A DNA stretch of 64,000 nt from Candidatus Onthomonas avicola (lineage in GTDB: Bacteria; Bacillota; Clostridia; Oscillospirales; Oscillospiraceae). The position numbers and the translations under genes are program-made. Positions 8,918-16,709 of the stretch are shown here, piece after piece (the stretch's first letter is position 1; each line of letters starts with the position of its first letter). The stretch covers positions 1-64,000 of the forward strand of contig DVJB01000028.1 in NCBI GenBank assembly GCA_018710845.1, in the 5' to 3' direction. Under the pieces are notes generated by a model, which was given only the letters and a program-made list of their open reading frames with translations, had not been told where the DNA came from and did no database searches.

Positions 8918-9043
8918 TCTTTCACCCTGGGGAGGTGGCGCGGCATAAGCCGCGACGGATGAGGGGCCACGCCCAGCGCATCCCACAACACGGGGGACAA
9001 CCAAGGAGACAAAACCCCGTAGGGGCGCACCGCGTGCGCCCGC
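8918..9043 (+). repeat. Palindromic intergenic repeat unit 2 (contains GTAG REP)
   Basis: This is a direct repeat of unit 1 in the same order. The first hairpin has decayed (TTTCACCCTGGGGAGG). Then come CGCGGC-ataa-GCCGCG, GACGGATGAGGGG, the GGGACAACCAAGGAGACAAA spacer and the identical 25-nt GTAG-footed palindrome (9019-9043). A further GC palindrome (GGCGCCCGGCCGGGCGCC) follows at about 9051. Apart from these repeats the 390-nt gap before leuB holds no gene. Confidence 0.8.
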
Positions 9044-9134
9044 CAAACGCGGCGCCCGGCCGGGCGCCCGGCATAAAACTTTCCCTAACAACCGCCCGCG
9101 AACGCGGGATATCACAATCAGTGAGGTGCTGAAC

Positions 9135-10214
9135 ATGAGTACATTCAAAATTGCCCTGATCCGGGGCGACGGAATTGGGCCCGAGGTGGTAGAGCAGACC
9201 GTGCGCGTGATGGAGCGCGTAGGGGAGAAGTTCGGCCACAGCTTCACCTGGGTGGACGTGCTGATGGGCGGCTGCGCCACCGACGCGGTGGGCAAGAGCT
9301 ACCCGGACGGCACGGCGGAGATCTGCCGCGCCTGCGACGCTGTTCTCCTCGGCGCGGTGGGCGGCCCGAAGTGGGGGAGCGACCGCCCGGCGCACGAGCG
9401 CCCGGAGACCGCGCTGCTGGCCATCCGCAAGGACCTGGGGCTGTACGCCAACCTGCGCCCGGCGGCGCTTCGCCCGGCCCTGGCGGACGCCTGCCCTCTC
9501 AAGCGGGAGACCGCCGAGGCGGGCATCGACCTGATGATGGTCCGCGAGCTGACCGGCGGCATCTATTTTGGCAAGCGGGACAAGTATCAGACGGAGGACC
9601 GCGGCGTGGAGGCGACCGACCTGATGGCCTACTCCGAGCTGGAGATCGAGCGCATCGGCCGCCGGGCCTTTGAGCTGGCCCGCCTGCGCCGGGGCAAGGT
9701 GACCAGCGTGGACAAGGCTAACGTCCTGGAGACCAGCCGCCTCTGGCGAGCCACCATGCACCGCCTGGCGGCGGAGTACCCCGACGTGGCCTATGAGGAC
9801 ATGCTGGTGGACAACTGCGCGATGCAGCTCGTGCGCAACCCCGGCCAGTTTGACGTGGTGGTGACGGAGAACATGTTCGGCGACATCCTCTCGGACGAGG
9901 CGTCCATGATCACCGGCTCCATCGGCCTGCTCCCCTCCGCCTCCATCGGGGACAGCGCCCCTGGCCTCTACGAGCCCATCCACGGCTCCGCGCCCGACAT
10001 CGCCGGGCAGGACAAGGCCAACCCCATCGCCACCATCCTCTCGGCGGCGATGATGTTCCGCTACTCCTTCCACCTCCCGGAAGAGGCGGGGGCGATTGAG
10101 GCGGCAGTGGACCGCGTGCTCGCCGCCGGCTGGCACACCGCCGACACCGCCGGCGACGCGGAGCGCCTCGTGGGCACCCGCGAGATGGGGCGGCTGATCT
10201 GCGAGGAGGTCTGA
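9135..10214 (+). CDS. leuB: 3-isopropylmalate dehydrogenase
   Basis: This enzyme oxidises and decarboxylates 3-isopropylmalate with NAD, the third leucine step. The 359-residue product has the N-terminal GDGIGPEVV, the substrate/metal segment [26 protein letters not shown], and the NAD-binding [22 protein letters not shown]. All are typical of LeuB rather than isocitrate dehydrogenase. The ATG at 9135 follows GAGGTG; an in-frame GTG three codons earlier is less likely because it falls within the ribosome site. leuA is nearby on the other strand, but leuB has no visible T-box and sits alone between repeats. Confidence 0.95.
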   Translation: MSTFKIALIRGDGIGPEVVEQTVRVMERVGEKFGHSFTWVDVLMGGCATDAVGKSYPDGTAEICRACDAVLLGAVGGPKWGSDRPAHERPETALLAIRKDLGLYANLRPAALRPALADACPLKRETAEAGIDLMMVRELTGGIYFGKRDKYQTEDRGVEATDLMAYSELEIERIGRRAFELARLRRGKVTSVDKANVLETSRLWRATMHRLAAEYPDVAYEDMLVDNCAMQLVRNPGQFDVVVTENMFGDILSDEASMITGSIGLLPSASIGDSAPGLYEPIHGSAPDIAGQDKANPIATILSAAMMFRYSFHLPEEAGAIEAAVDRVLAAGWHTADTAGDAERLVGTREMGRLICEEV

Positions 10215-10272
10215 GGGCGGGAAGCCCCGGCCTCTGGGCCAAAAGACAGCGCCAGACTTTGAACTGACCCAT

Positions 10273-10301
10273 GGCCCGGCATCGGTACCCGATGCCGGGC
10301 C
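10273..10301 (+). repeat. Left flanking hairpin of repeat copy 2
   Basis: A perfect 13-bp stem GGCCCGGCATCGG/CCGATGCCGGGCC with loop TAC lies 59 nt after leuB. The same stem, with loop TGT, recurs at 10508 on the other side of repeat copy 2. No U-run follows this left copy. Confidence 0.9.
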
Positions 10302-10302
10302 T

Positions 10303-10504
10303 CAGAGTGCCAAAACGGTTGCACCGAGTTTGGCCAAAGGGCCAAATAGCATAAAATTTATTTTTGGCACGGGCATGTACCGGGCCAAAAATACAGATAG
10401 TCCCACAAGTGTGCGACCGGAGGGAGTGCGCGCAGTGGGACTGCAAACTCGAGCAAATGCTTGCATTTGCTCGAAAGGCTGTCAAAAACACTTTTTTGAC
10501 AGCC
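10303..10504 (+). repeat. Structured repeat element, copy 2 (no insert in P2)
   Basis: The lead-in is AGAGTGCCAAAACGGTTGCA then CCGAG. P1 is TTTGGCC/GGCCAAA. P2 is TTTTTGGC/GCCAAAAA with loop ACGGGCATGTACCGG. P3 is AGTCCCAC/GTGGGACT (10399-10406 with 10435-10442) enclosing GTGTGC/GCGCGC. P4 is TCGAGCAAATGC/GCATTTGCTCGA (10449-10474). P5 is GGCTGTCAAAAA/TTTTTTGACAGCC (10477-10504). Each stem differs from copies 1 and 4 on both strands in a pairing-preserving way. Confidence 0.9.
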
Positions 10505-10507
10505 TTT

Positions 10508-10541
10508 GGCCCGGCATCGGTGTCCGATGCCGGGCCGTTTT
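10508..10541 (+). terminator. Right flanking hairpin of copy 2, terminator-like
   Basis: The stem GGCCCGGCATCGG/CCGATGCCGGGCC with loop TGT is followed by GTTTT. It is the same stem as at 10273. With its T-run it could end a transcript reading through leuB and repeat copy 2. Confidence 0.65.
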
Positions 10542-10613
10542 GCGCCCATGCGGGGACGGTTGCGCGCCGTGTCGAAACATGGTATCATTGCTCCTGGAAT
10601 TTGAGGAAAGAGG

Positions 10614-12467
10614 GTGGCGTCTTTGCGTGTCCGAAGGGCGCTCTGGCGTGTGCTGCAATTTGAGGTGCTGTGGAAGGCGCTGGTGCTGATGCTCATCAGC
10701 CCGCTGATGGACCAGATCTATCAGACCTACGTCTCCTCGGTGGGGATCTCATTTAACGGAAACCTGCTGGGCACCTTTTTGAATCTGAAGGGCGGTCTGA
10801 TCTTCCTGGCGCTCTTTTTGATGGCCGGGGCGCTGGCCTTCTATGAGCTGAGCGTCGTCATCGCGCTCGTCTCCCTCTGCCGCGAGGGGCGGCAGGCGCC
10901 GCTGCGCCTGGTGATGCGTGACAGCCTCTGGACGCTGGGGGCGCTGCGCGGGTGGTCCATTGTGCCGGTGTCCCTCTACTACCTGCTGCTGCTCCCGCTG
11001 CTGCAGGTGGGGTATTTTCACTCCCTCGTGCCCGAGCTGACCATCCCCTGGTTTGTCATGGGGGAGATGCAGAAATCGGCGATCGGCCGGGTGGGCATGG
11101 TGGCCCTCTATGTGCTCTACCTGGGACTGGGGCTGGTGCTGGTCTTTGTGCCCGTTCGGATGGCACTGCGGCGGGAGCGGTTTTTCGCGGCGGCCCGCGG
11201 CTCGCTGCGCAGCTGGCGGCGGCTGGGCGCGGCGCGGTCCGCGCTGCTGCTGGCCGTGCTGGTGCTCTGGGTTTTGGCCGAGAGCGAGCTGGCCCGCTAC
11301 TGGCGGCGCAACACGCTGGAAAATGCCGACTTTGACCGCTATTTTCTGAAAAATCTGGTCTATTCTGAGGCCTTTCGGATTGATCTGGCCTATTGGCTGG
11401 TGATGGCGGCGCTGCACGCGGCGGCGATGGCCGCCTTTGTCTACCTGCTCCTGGCCCGGGTGCTGGACCGGGAGGGGCTGCGCGCCCCGTTCTCCGCCCC
11501 GTGGAGCGAGGACAGCCGGACCCTTCTGGCCATCTGGGGCCGCCGCTGGTCCCGCTTCCGGGACGGCTGGCGCCAGCGCTGGGCGAAAAGGCGCTGGCGC
11601 GCTGCGGCGGGCGCGGTCTGCCTGCTGCTGGTGGGGTATCTGGCCGTCAACTGCTGGCAGCCGCCGCTGGTCCACGCCCCGCTGGTGATCGGCCACCGAG
11701 GCAGCATCTACGGCATTGAAAATACCCTGGAGGCGGTGTCCGCCGCCTCGGCGTGGGGCGCGGATTACGCGGAGGTGGACATCCAGCTCTCCGCCGACGG
11801 GGTGCCGGTGGCGGTGCACGACGGAAATCTCTGGCGTCTGGCGGGGGAGGCGGTGAACGTCTCCGAGCTGACCTGGGCCGAGCTGCAGGCGCTGACCCTG
11901 CGCGCGGACGCCAACCCCGGCCAGAACGGGCGCATCCCTTCGCTGGAGGAGCTGCTGGAGCTGGTGCGGGACGACCCGAACGGGATGGGACTGCTCATCG
12001 AGCTCAAGCCGGAGGAGGGCAGAGGTGAGGCGCTGGCCGAGGCGGTGACCGGGCTGGTGGAGCGCTATGACCTGGGGGAACGGGTGATGTTCATGTCGTT
12101 GGACTATGACTGCCTGCTGCCGATCCAGTCGGCCCATCCGGAGTGGTGGGTGGGCTACTGCGCCTACGCCAGTGCGGGCGACCTGGACGAACAGATTTGG
12201 CAGTACAACATCGACTTTCTGGCGGTGGAGGAGAACCTGGTGAGCAACCAGCTGGTCACGCAGGCGCGGGAGCTGAATCTGCCGGTCTATGTCTGGACGG
12301 TGTACGACACCGACAAGATGGAGCAGTACCTGCAGATGGGGATTACCGGTCTCATCAGCGACTGGCCCGACCTGGCCGAAGCGGTGCGCGAGCGCTATTG
12401 CCAGAGCCATACCGTCACCTATCAGTGGACAGGGGAGGGATTCCCGCGGGGGACGTCCGCCGTCTGA
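10614..12467 (+). CDS. Glycerophosphodiester phosphodiesterase with N-terminal membrane domain
   Basis: The predicted role is to hydrolyse glycerophosphodiesters, possibly including teichoic-acid or lipid-derived ones, outside the membrane. The 617-residue product starts at GTG behind GAGGAAAG. Residues about 1-345 hold roughly eight membrane segments and match the glycerophosphoryl-diester-phosphodiesterase membrane domain. From about 355 comes the GDPD barrel with catalytic HRG (His361), EVDIQLSADGVPVAVHD and LLIELKPE. The same two-domain layout occurs in other Firmicutes. No clear promoter is seen; repeat copy 2 and its terminator-like hairpin lie just upstream. Confidence 0.9.
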   Translation: MASLRVRRALWRVLQFEVLWKALVLMLISPLMDQIYQTYVSSVGISFNGNLLGTFLNLKGGLIFLALFLMAGALAFYELSVVIALVSLCREGRQAPLRLVMRDSLWTLGALRGWSIVPVSLYYLLLLPLLQVGYFHSLVPELTIPWFVMGEMQKSAIGRVGMVALYVLYLGLGLVLVFVPVRMALRRERFFAAARGSLRSWRRLGAARSALLLAVLVLWVLAESELARYWRRNTLENADFDRYFLKNLVYSEAFRIDLAYWLVMAALHAAAMAAFVYLLLARVLDREGLRAPFSAPWSEDSRTLLAIWGRRWSRFRDGWRQRWAKRRWRAAAGAVCLLLVGYLAVNCWQPPLVHAPLVIGHRGSIYGIENTLEAVSAASAWGADYAEVDIQLSADGVPVAVHDGNLWRLAGEAVNVSELTWAELQALTLRADANPGQNGRIPSLEELLELVRDDPNGMGLLIELKPEEGRGEALAEAVTGLVERYDLGERVMFMSLDYDCLLPIQSAHPEWWVGYCAYASAGDLDEQIWQYNIDFLAVEENLVSNQLVTQARELNLPVYVWTVYDTDKMEQYLQMGITGLISDWPDLAEAVRERYCQSHTVTYQWTGEGFPRGTSAV

Positions 12468-12576
12468 TACACTGGACAAAGCATGTTTCGGAAGGTGCCA
12501 TGCCCCCGCTGCCGGGAGAACGGCAGCGGAGCGGATTTTGCCCCCTCTTCGGATGGACGCGGCCTGAAAAGTCTGG

Positions 12577-12582
12577 TATACT
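12577..12582 (+). promoter_or_regulatory. Extended -10 promoter of the kinase-like gene
   Basis: TGGTATACT (extended -10) lies 68 nt before the start; no good -35 is seen. A GC hairpin CCGCTGCCG/CGGCAGCGG near 12505-12530 upstream could end the previous transcript. Confidence 0.45.
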
Positions 12583-12649
12583 GTTCCTGACAGACGAGCA
12601 GAGCAGTCTGCTCACCGCCGGACGCGCAGAGACATGCGGAGGGAACGTC

Positions 12650-14509
12650 ATGGGAGAAAACAGGGCAAATCCGCCCCGGGACGGGGGCGGCGCGGTCAAC
12701 ACCTGGCCGGGCTGGCACTGTGTGCGCCTGCTGGGGGAGAGCGGCTTTGACAGGGTCTATGAGATCGAGCGGACGGAGGATGGGCACAGGCAGCGCGCGG
12801 CCCTCAAGGTGATCACCGTCCCGCAGAGCCAAGAGGACCTGCGCAGTGCCTACAGCAGGGGCCTGGATGACCAGGGGGTGATATCCTATTTCCGCGAGGC
12901 CGTGCAGTACATCCTGCGCGAGGTCACCCTGATGGCCCAGCTGAAGGGGCACAGCAATCTCGTCTCCTACGAGGACTTCATGGTCTGCGAGCGTGAGGGG
13001 GAGATCGGCTGGGACATCCTGATTCGGATGGAACTGCTCACCCCCTTACAGGATTATGTCCGAACCGACCGCCTCGGCGAGGCGGAGGTGATCGCCCTGG
13101 GCCGCGACCTCTGCCGCGCGCTCGAGCTGTGCCAGAGCCGGCGCATCATCCACCGGAACGTCCGGCCGGAGAATATTTTTGTCAATGGGCAAGGCGCTTT
13201 TCAGCTGGGAGATTTCGATATCGCCCAAGCGGTGGAGCGCGTCATGCCCGGCCCCGCGAAGGGGGGAGACGATGCCTACGCCGCCCCCGAGGTCTGCCGG
13301 GGGGAGAGCTGCGGCCAGACGGCGGACCTCTATTCCCTCGGCATGGTGCTCTACGATTACCTGAATGAGAACTGCCTGCCCTTCCTGCCGCCGGGCGCCG
13401 CGACCGAACGGGACCGGGAGGAGGCCCGGCGCCGCCGGTTGGCGGGCGAGGCGGTCCCCCCGCCCCGCCACGGCAGTCAGATGCTGCAATGCGCGGTGCT
13501 GAAAGCCCTCGCCTTTGACCCGCAGGAGCGCTATCAAAGTGCCGAAGCGTTCCGCGAGGCGCTGGAGGCGTGCGCACAGCAGGCGGCGGAGCCAGAGCCG
13601 GAGCCCGTTCCGGAGCCAAAGCCGGAGGAAGAGCGGGCGGCTGCAAAGAGAAAGCTACCCCGCTGGCTGATTGGCTTGGCGGCGGTGCTGGTCGTTGGGC
13701 TGGTGATTGCGGCCTTCCCCAGGGGCGGAGACAGCGCTGCCGGTGAGGAGCCACCGGAAGAGACCGAGACCGAGACGGACCTCTCCACTGGGGAGGATGC
13801 GGACGGTACAGCTGGGCCGGAAGAGACGACGGCAGACCCATTTGAGACCTGGCCGGAGCTGGGAGAGAATGCCGTGCTGCGCAGCTTTGTCACTGATACC
13901 CTGGAAGAGGGGCTGACGGTTACAGGGTATGAGACAGACGCAGATGGGGAACAGACAACCATACACTTTGCCGATGCGGTTGATGGGACGGCAGTCAAAA
14001 CGGCAGTGATTGACTATGTGGATGAGAGCATCTTTGATATTTCTGAATACGACGCGTCCGGGAACGAGATAAAGTGGACAGTTTACAACGCCGATGGCAC
14101 GATTAATTACACCTATGAATACGACGCGTCCGGGAACCGGACAAAGGAGACATGGTACAATAACGACGGCACGATTGATTATTGGTACACCTACGAATAC
14201 GACGCGTCCGGGAACCGGACAAAGAGCACAAGTTACAACGGCGACGGCACGATTGATTGGTGGAATACCTACGAATACGACGCATCCGGGAACCGGACAA
14301 AGGAGACAAGCTACGACGGCGACGGCACGATTGATTATTGGTACACCTACGAATACGACGCGTCCGGGAACTTGACAAAGAAGACAAGATACGACGGCGA
14401 CGGCACGATTGATTGGTGGTACACCTACGAATACGACGCGTTCGGGAACCGGACAAAGGAGACAAGCTACGACGGCGACGGCACCGTAGATTATGTGTTG
14501 GAATACTGA
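12650..14509 (+). CDS. Serine/threonine kinase-like membrane protein with YD-type repeats (possible pseudokinase)
   Basis: The 619-residue product starts at the ATG behind GGAGGG. Residues 22-270 form a protein-kinase fold: the ATP-lysine is RAALK (Lys53), followed by an APE-like DAYAAPEV and the helix DLYSLGMVLYDYL. The catalytic loop reads HRNVRPEN (168-175) where HRDxKxxN is expected, so the catalytic Asp and Lys are both replaced. The glycine loop is GESGFDRV, and DFG is DFD (188-190). A Pro/Glu linker and one membrane helix (about 339-357) follow. The outer part ends in about six 26-residue repeats (YEYDASGNRTKETSYDGDGT, then IDYWYT) resembling RHS/YD units. I infer a surface sensor or scaffold whose kinase activity is doubtful. 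Confidence 0.8.
   Translation: MGENRANPPRDGGGAVNTWPGWHCVRLLGESGFDRVYEIERTEDGHRQRAALKVITVPQSQEDLRSAYSRGLDDQGVISYFREAVQYILREVTLMAQLKGHSNLVSYEDFMVCEREGEIGWDILIRMELLTPLQDYVRTDRLGEAEVIALGRDLCRALELCQSRRIIHRNVRPENIFVNGQGAFQLGDFDIAQAVERVMPGPAKGGDDAYAAPEVCRGESCGQTADLYSLGMVLYDYLNENCLPFLPPGAATERDREEARRRRLAGEAVPPPRHGSQMLQCAVLKALAFDPQERYQSAEAFREALEACAQQAAEPEPEPVPEPKPEEERAAAKRKLPRWLIGLAAVLVVGLVIAAFPRGGDSAAGEEPPEETETETDLSTGEDADGTAGPEETTADPFETWPELGENAVLRSFVTDTLEEGLTVTGYETDADGEQTTIHFADAVDGTAVKTAVIDYVDESIFDISEYDASGNEIKWTVYNADGTINYTYEYDASGNRTKETWYNNDGTIDYWYTYEYDASGNRTKSTSYNGDGTIDWWNTYEYDASGNRTKETSYDGDGTIDYWYTYEYDASGNLTKKTRYDGDGTIDWWYTYEYDAFGNRTKETSYDGDGTVDYVLEY
14036..14505 (+). repeat. 78-bp tandem repeat inside the kinase-like gene
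   Basis: The TAT/TAC-GAATAC start of each unit falls at 14114, 14192, 14270, 14348 and 14426, an exact 78-nt period, with a shorter first unit near 14045. Units are nearly identical at DNA level (TACGAATACGACGCGTCCGG), which suggests recent expansion. Each encodes one 26-residue YD-type unit. Confidence 0.9.
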
Positions 14510-14548
14510 CCAACTCACTGCCAAATCACCAACAGGAGGACCCACACC

Positions 14549-15187
14549 ATGCCCCCGCTGCCGGAATCCTTTTACCTGGGCGACACCGTCGCCATCGCCC
14601 GCGCCCTGGTGGGCAAGTACCTCGTCCGCGCCTCAGACGGCGTGACCCTCGCCGTGCGCATCGCGGAGACGGAGGCGTATGTCGCCGCGGGGGACAAGGC
14701 CTGCCACGCCTACGGCGGCCGCCGCACGGCGCGCAATGAGGTGATGTACGGCCCGCCGGGCCGGGCGTACATCTACTTCACCTATGGGATGCACCACTGC
14801 CTGAACCTGGTGACCGAGCCGGAGGGGACGGCATCCGCCGTGCTGGTGCGCGGGGCGCTGCCGGTGCTCGGCGCGGACGAGATCGCCCGCCGCCGTTTCG
14901 GCCGGGCGATGGGGGAGCTGAGCGCCTATCAGCGGCGCAACCTCCTCAACGGGCCGGGCAAGCTCTGCCAGGCCCTCGGTCTCACGCGCGCGGAGAACGG
15001 CCTGCCGCTGACCGGCCCCGACCTCTGGGTGGCGGAGGCGCTGCCCGAATTCGGCCTCGCCGCGCCGGGGCCGGTGGGGCCCATCCGGACGGGCCGGCGG
15101 GTCGGCATCGCCTACGCGCAGGAGGCGGCGGAATTCCCCTGGCGGTTCTGGCTCGCCGAGGGGTATACGGAGGGAAAGGCACGATGA
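14549..15187 (+). CDS. Alkyladenine (3-methyladenine) DNA glycosylase, AAG family
   Basis: This enzyme excises alkylated and deaminated purines in base-excision repair. The 212-residue product is the usual length for bacterial AAG. Motifs are ALVGKYLV, the catalytic region RIAETEAYV (general-base Glu), SRAxxGRT-like HAYGGRRTARNEVMYGPPGRAYIYFTYGMHHCLNLV and NGPGKLCQALG. The start is the ATG behind CAGGAGGA, 39 nt after the kinase-like gene. Its stop overlaps the HAD gene start (ATGA), so the two are co-translated. Confidence 0.95.
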   Translation: MPPLPESFYLGDTVAIARALVGKYLVRASDGVTLAVRIAETEAYVAAGDKACHAYGGRRTARNEVMYGPPGRAYIYFTYGMHHCLNLVTEPEGTASAVLVRGALPVLGADEIARRRFGRAMGELSAYQRRNLLNGPGKLCQALGLTRAENGLPLTGPDLWVAEALPEFGLAAPGPVGPIRTGRRVGIAYAQEAAEFPWRFWLAEGYTEGKAR

Positions 15188-15810
15188 AGCTGTTTGATCT
15201 GGACGGGACCCTGCTCGACTCCAACGGCATCTGGGAGGAGATCGACCTGCGCTTTCTGGAAAAGCGCGGCATCCCCTGGTCGAGGGAGTACCACGAGGGG
15301 GTCATCCACGCCATCTTCCCGGTGGCGGCCCGCTTTACCAAGGAGTTCTGCCAACTGGCCGAGAGCGAGGAGGAGATCATGGCGGAGTGGCTCGAGATGG
15401 CCTATGACGCCTATGCCCACCGCCTGCCAGCCAAGGAGGGGGCGGCGGAATACCTCGCCGCCTGCGCGGCGCGGGGGGAGCGCCTGGCGCTCTACACCTC
15501 CGCCGAGCCGTCCCTGGCCAAGGCCGCCCTCGCCCGGTTCGGGTGGGACCGTTTGCTCCGCCCTCTCGTCTTCGCGCAGGAGCTGGGGATGACCAAGGGG
15601 ACGCCGGGGGCGTTTGCCGCCGCCGCGCGGGCGCTGGGGACCCCGCCGGAGGAGATCGAATTTTTTGACGACTCGCCGGTCGCCTGCCGCGCGGCCAAGG
15701 AGGCGGGCTGCCGCGTCACCGGCGTCCACGACCGCCTCTTCGCCGCCCAGGAGGGGGAGATGCGCGCGCTGTGCGACCGGTATATCCGCTCCTTTCGGGA
15801 GCTGCTGTGA
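15184..15810 (+). CDS. HAD-family phosphatase
   Basis: This is a haloacid-dehalogenase hydrolase, probably a small-molecule phosphatase; the substrate is unknown. In the 208-residue product, motif I is FDLDGTLLD (Asp nucleophile at residue 5), followed by a helical cap. Motif II is LYTSA, the motif III lysine lies near TKGTPGAF, and motif IV is EFFDDSP. It is similar in design to phosphoglycolate or beta-phosphoglucomutase-like proteins. Its start overlaps the glycosylase stop. Repeat copy 3 begins within 10 nt of its stop codon. Confidence 0.9.
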   Translation: MKLFDLDGTLLDSNGIWEEIDLRFLEKRGIPWSREYHEGVIHAIFPVAARFTKEFCQLAESEEEIMAEWLEMAYDAYAHRLPAKEGAAEYLAACAARGERLALYTSAEPSLAKAALARFGWDRLLRPLVFAQELGMTKGTPGAFAAAARALGTPPEEIEFFDDSPVACRAAKEAGCRVTGVHDRLFAAQEGEMRALCDRYIRSFRELL

Positions 15811-15817
15811 CAGACAG

Positions 15818-16165
15818 AAAACCGGACGGAAACCGCAAGGCGGCCCCGTCCAGCACAGACTGTCAAAAAGGTCTCACCGAGTTTGGCTCGAAGAGCCAAA
15901 GAGAGTCCAATTTATTTTTGGCACGGGCATGTACCCCCCAGGGGGCCTTCTCTCGCCCCTACGGGGCGATTCACCTTGACCGGGCCAAAAATACAAATAG
16001 TCCGGCAAGTGTGCGGATTTTGGAACAAAATCCGTGCGCGCGCCCGAGCCGCTAACGGCGGCGACAAAGTGCCCTGGGGGTGCAGTCGGACTGCAAAACT
16101 CGCGCAAATGCTTGCATTTGCGCGAAAACCGGACGGAGGCCGAAAGACGGCTCCCGTCCGGTTTT
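15818..16165 (+). repeat. Structured repeat element, copy 3, with flanking hairpins and P2 insert
   Basis: The left flank (15818-15851) and right flank (16125-16165) both begin AAAACCGGACGG and close with CCGTCC, forming like hairpins on either side. Between them the lead-in GACTGTCAAAAAGGTCTCAC is followed by these stems. P1 is TTTGGCTC/GAGCCAAA (15882-15900). P2 is TTTTTGGC/GCCAAAAA (15915-15922 with 15984-15991), with a 45-nt insert in its loop. P3 is AGTCCG/CGGACT (15999-16004 with 16087-16092), enclosing GGATTTT/AAAATCC and an imperfect GCCGC/GCGGC hairpin. P4 is TCGCGCAAATGC/GCATTTGCGCGA (16100-16125). The right flank ends GGTTTTG and may terminate transcription. It fills the gap between the HAD gene and mazF. 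Confidence 0.9.
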
Positions 16166-16179
16166 GTTCTGATGCGAGG

Positions 16180-16548
16180 TCAGACCTCTTTTTCCCGCGC
16201 GCGCAGCCCGAAGCTCACGGCGATGGCGGCGTCCACCTCCGCCATCATCCGCTCATCCAGATGGCCCATCCGCTCGCGCAGGCGGCGCTTATCCAGCGTG
16301 CGAATCTGCTCGAGCAGGACCACGGAGTCCCGCGTGAGCCCGCAGTGCTGGTTGATCAGCTCGATATGCGTGGGCAATTTGGCCTTGTTGAGCTGTGAGG
16401 TGATGGCCGCGGCGATCACCGTCGGGCTGTGCCGGTTGCCCATGTCGTTTTGTATGATGAGCACCGGCCGCACACCGCCCTGCTCACTGCCCACCACCGG
16501 GCTGAGGTCGGCGTAAAAGATGTCTCCTCTTCTGACACTGGTATCCAC
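16180..16548 (-). CDS. mazF: MazF/PemK-type endoribonuclease toxin (EndoA)
   Basis: This is a sequence-specific mRNA interferase. The 122-residue product closely follows the Bacillus EndoA pattern: [20 protein letters not shown], then [24 protein letters not shown] and [12 protein letters not shown]. The catalytic Arg and Thr regions are present. I chose the GTG at 16548 because it follows GGCGGAG at normal spacing and gives the family length; ATGs at 16588 and 16612 would add about 20 residues. No antitoxin is found next to it. In Bacillus mazEF follows alr, whereas here alr is 6 kb away on the other strand. Confidence 0.92.
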   Translation of the reverse strand: MDTSVRRGDIFYADLSPVVGSEQGGVRPVLIIQNDMGNRHSPTVIAAAITSQLNKAKLPTHIELINQHCGLTRDSVVLLEQIRTLDKRRLRERMGHLDERMMAEVDAAIAVSFGLRAREKEV

Positions 16549-16709
16549 GTTTTCACACTCCGCCGCATGGTATCGTTCTCCCCGCCACATCGCTATGTAA
16601 CGGGGTACTATCATTCTCCCACTGCTGTGGCCGGTTTATACCCGATGAGGGGAGGAAAGGCGAAATCTCCCTCCAAGCCAGCATATGCGGCAGAAAGCGG
16701 CGTGGTGTG

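Noticed and set aside
12143-12649. N-terminal extension of the kinase-like gene by about 169 codons
   Set aside because: It overlaps the diesterase gene in another frame and crosses a hairpin and promoter; ATG 12650 has a good ribosome site.
14036-14505. Regular repeat array considered as CRISPR
   Set aside because: The units are adjacent, without variable spacers, lie in frame inside a coding sequence, and no cas genes are near.
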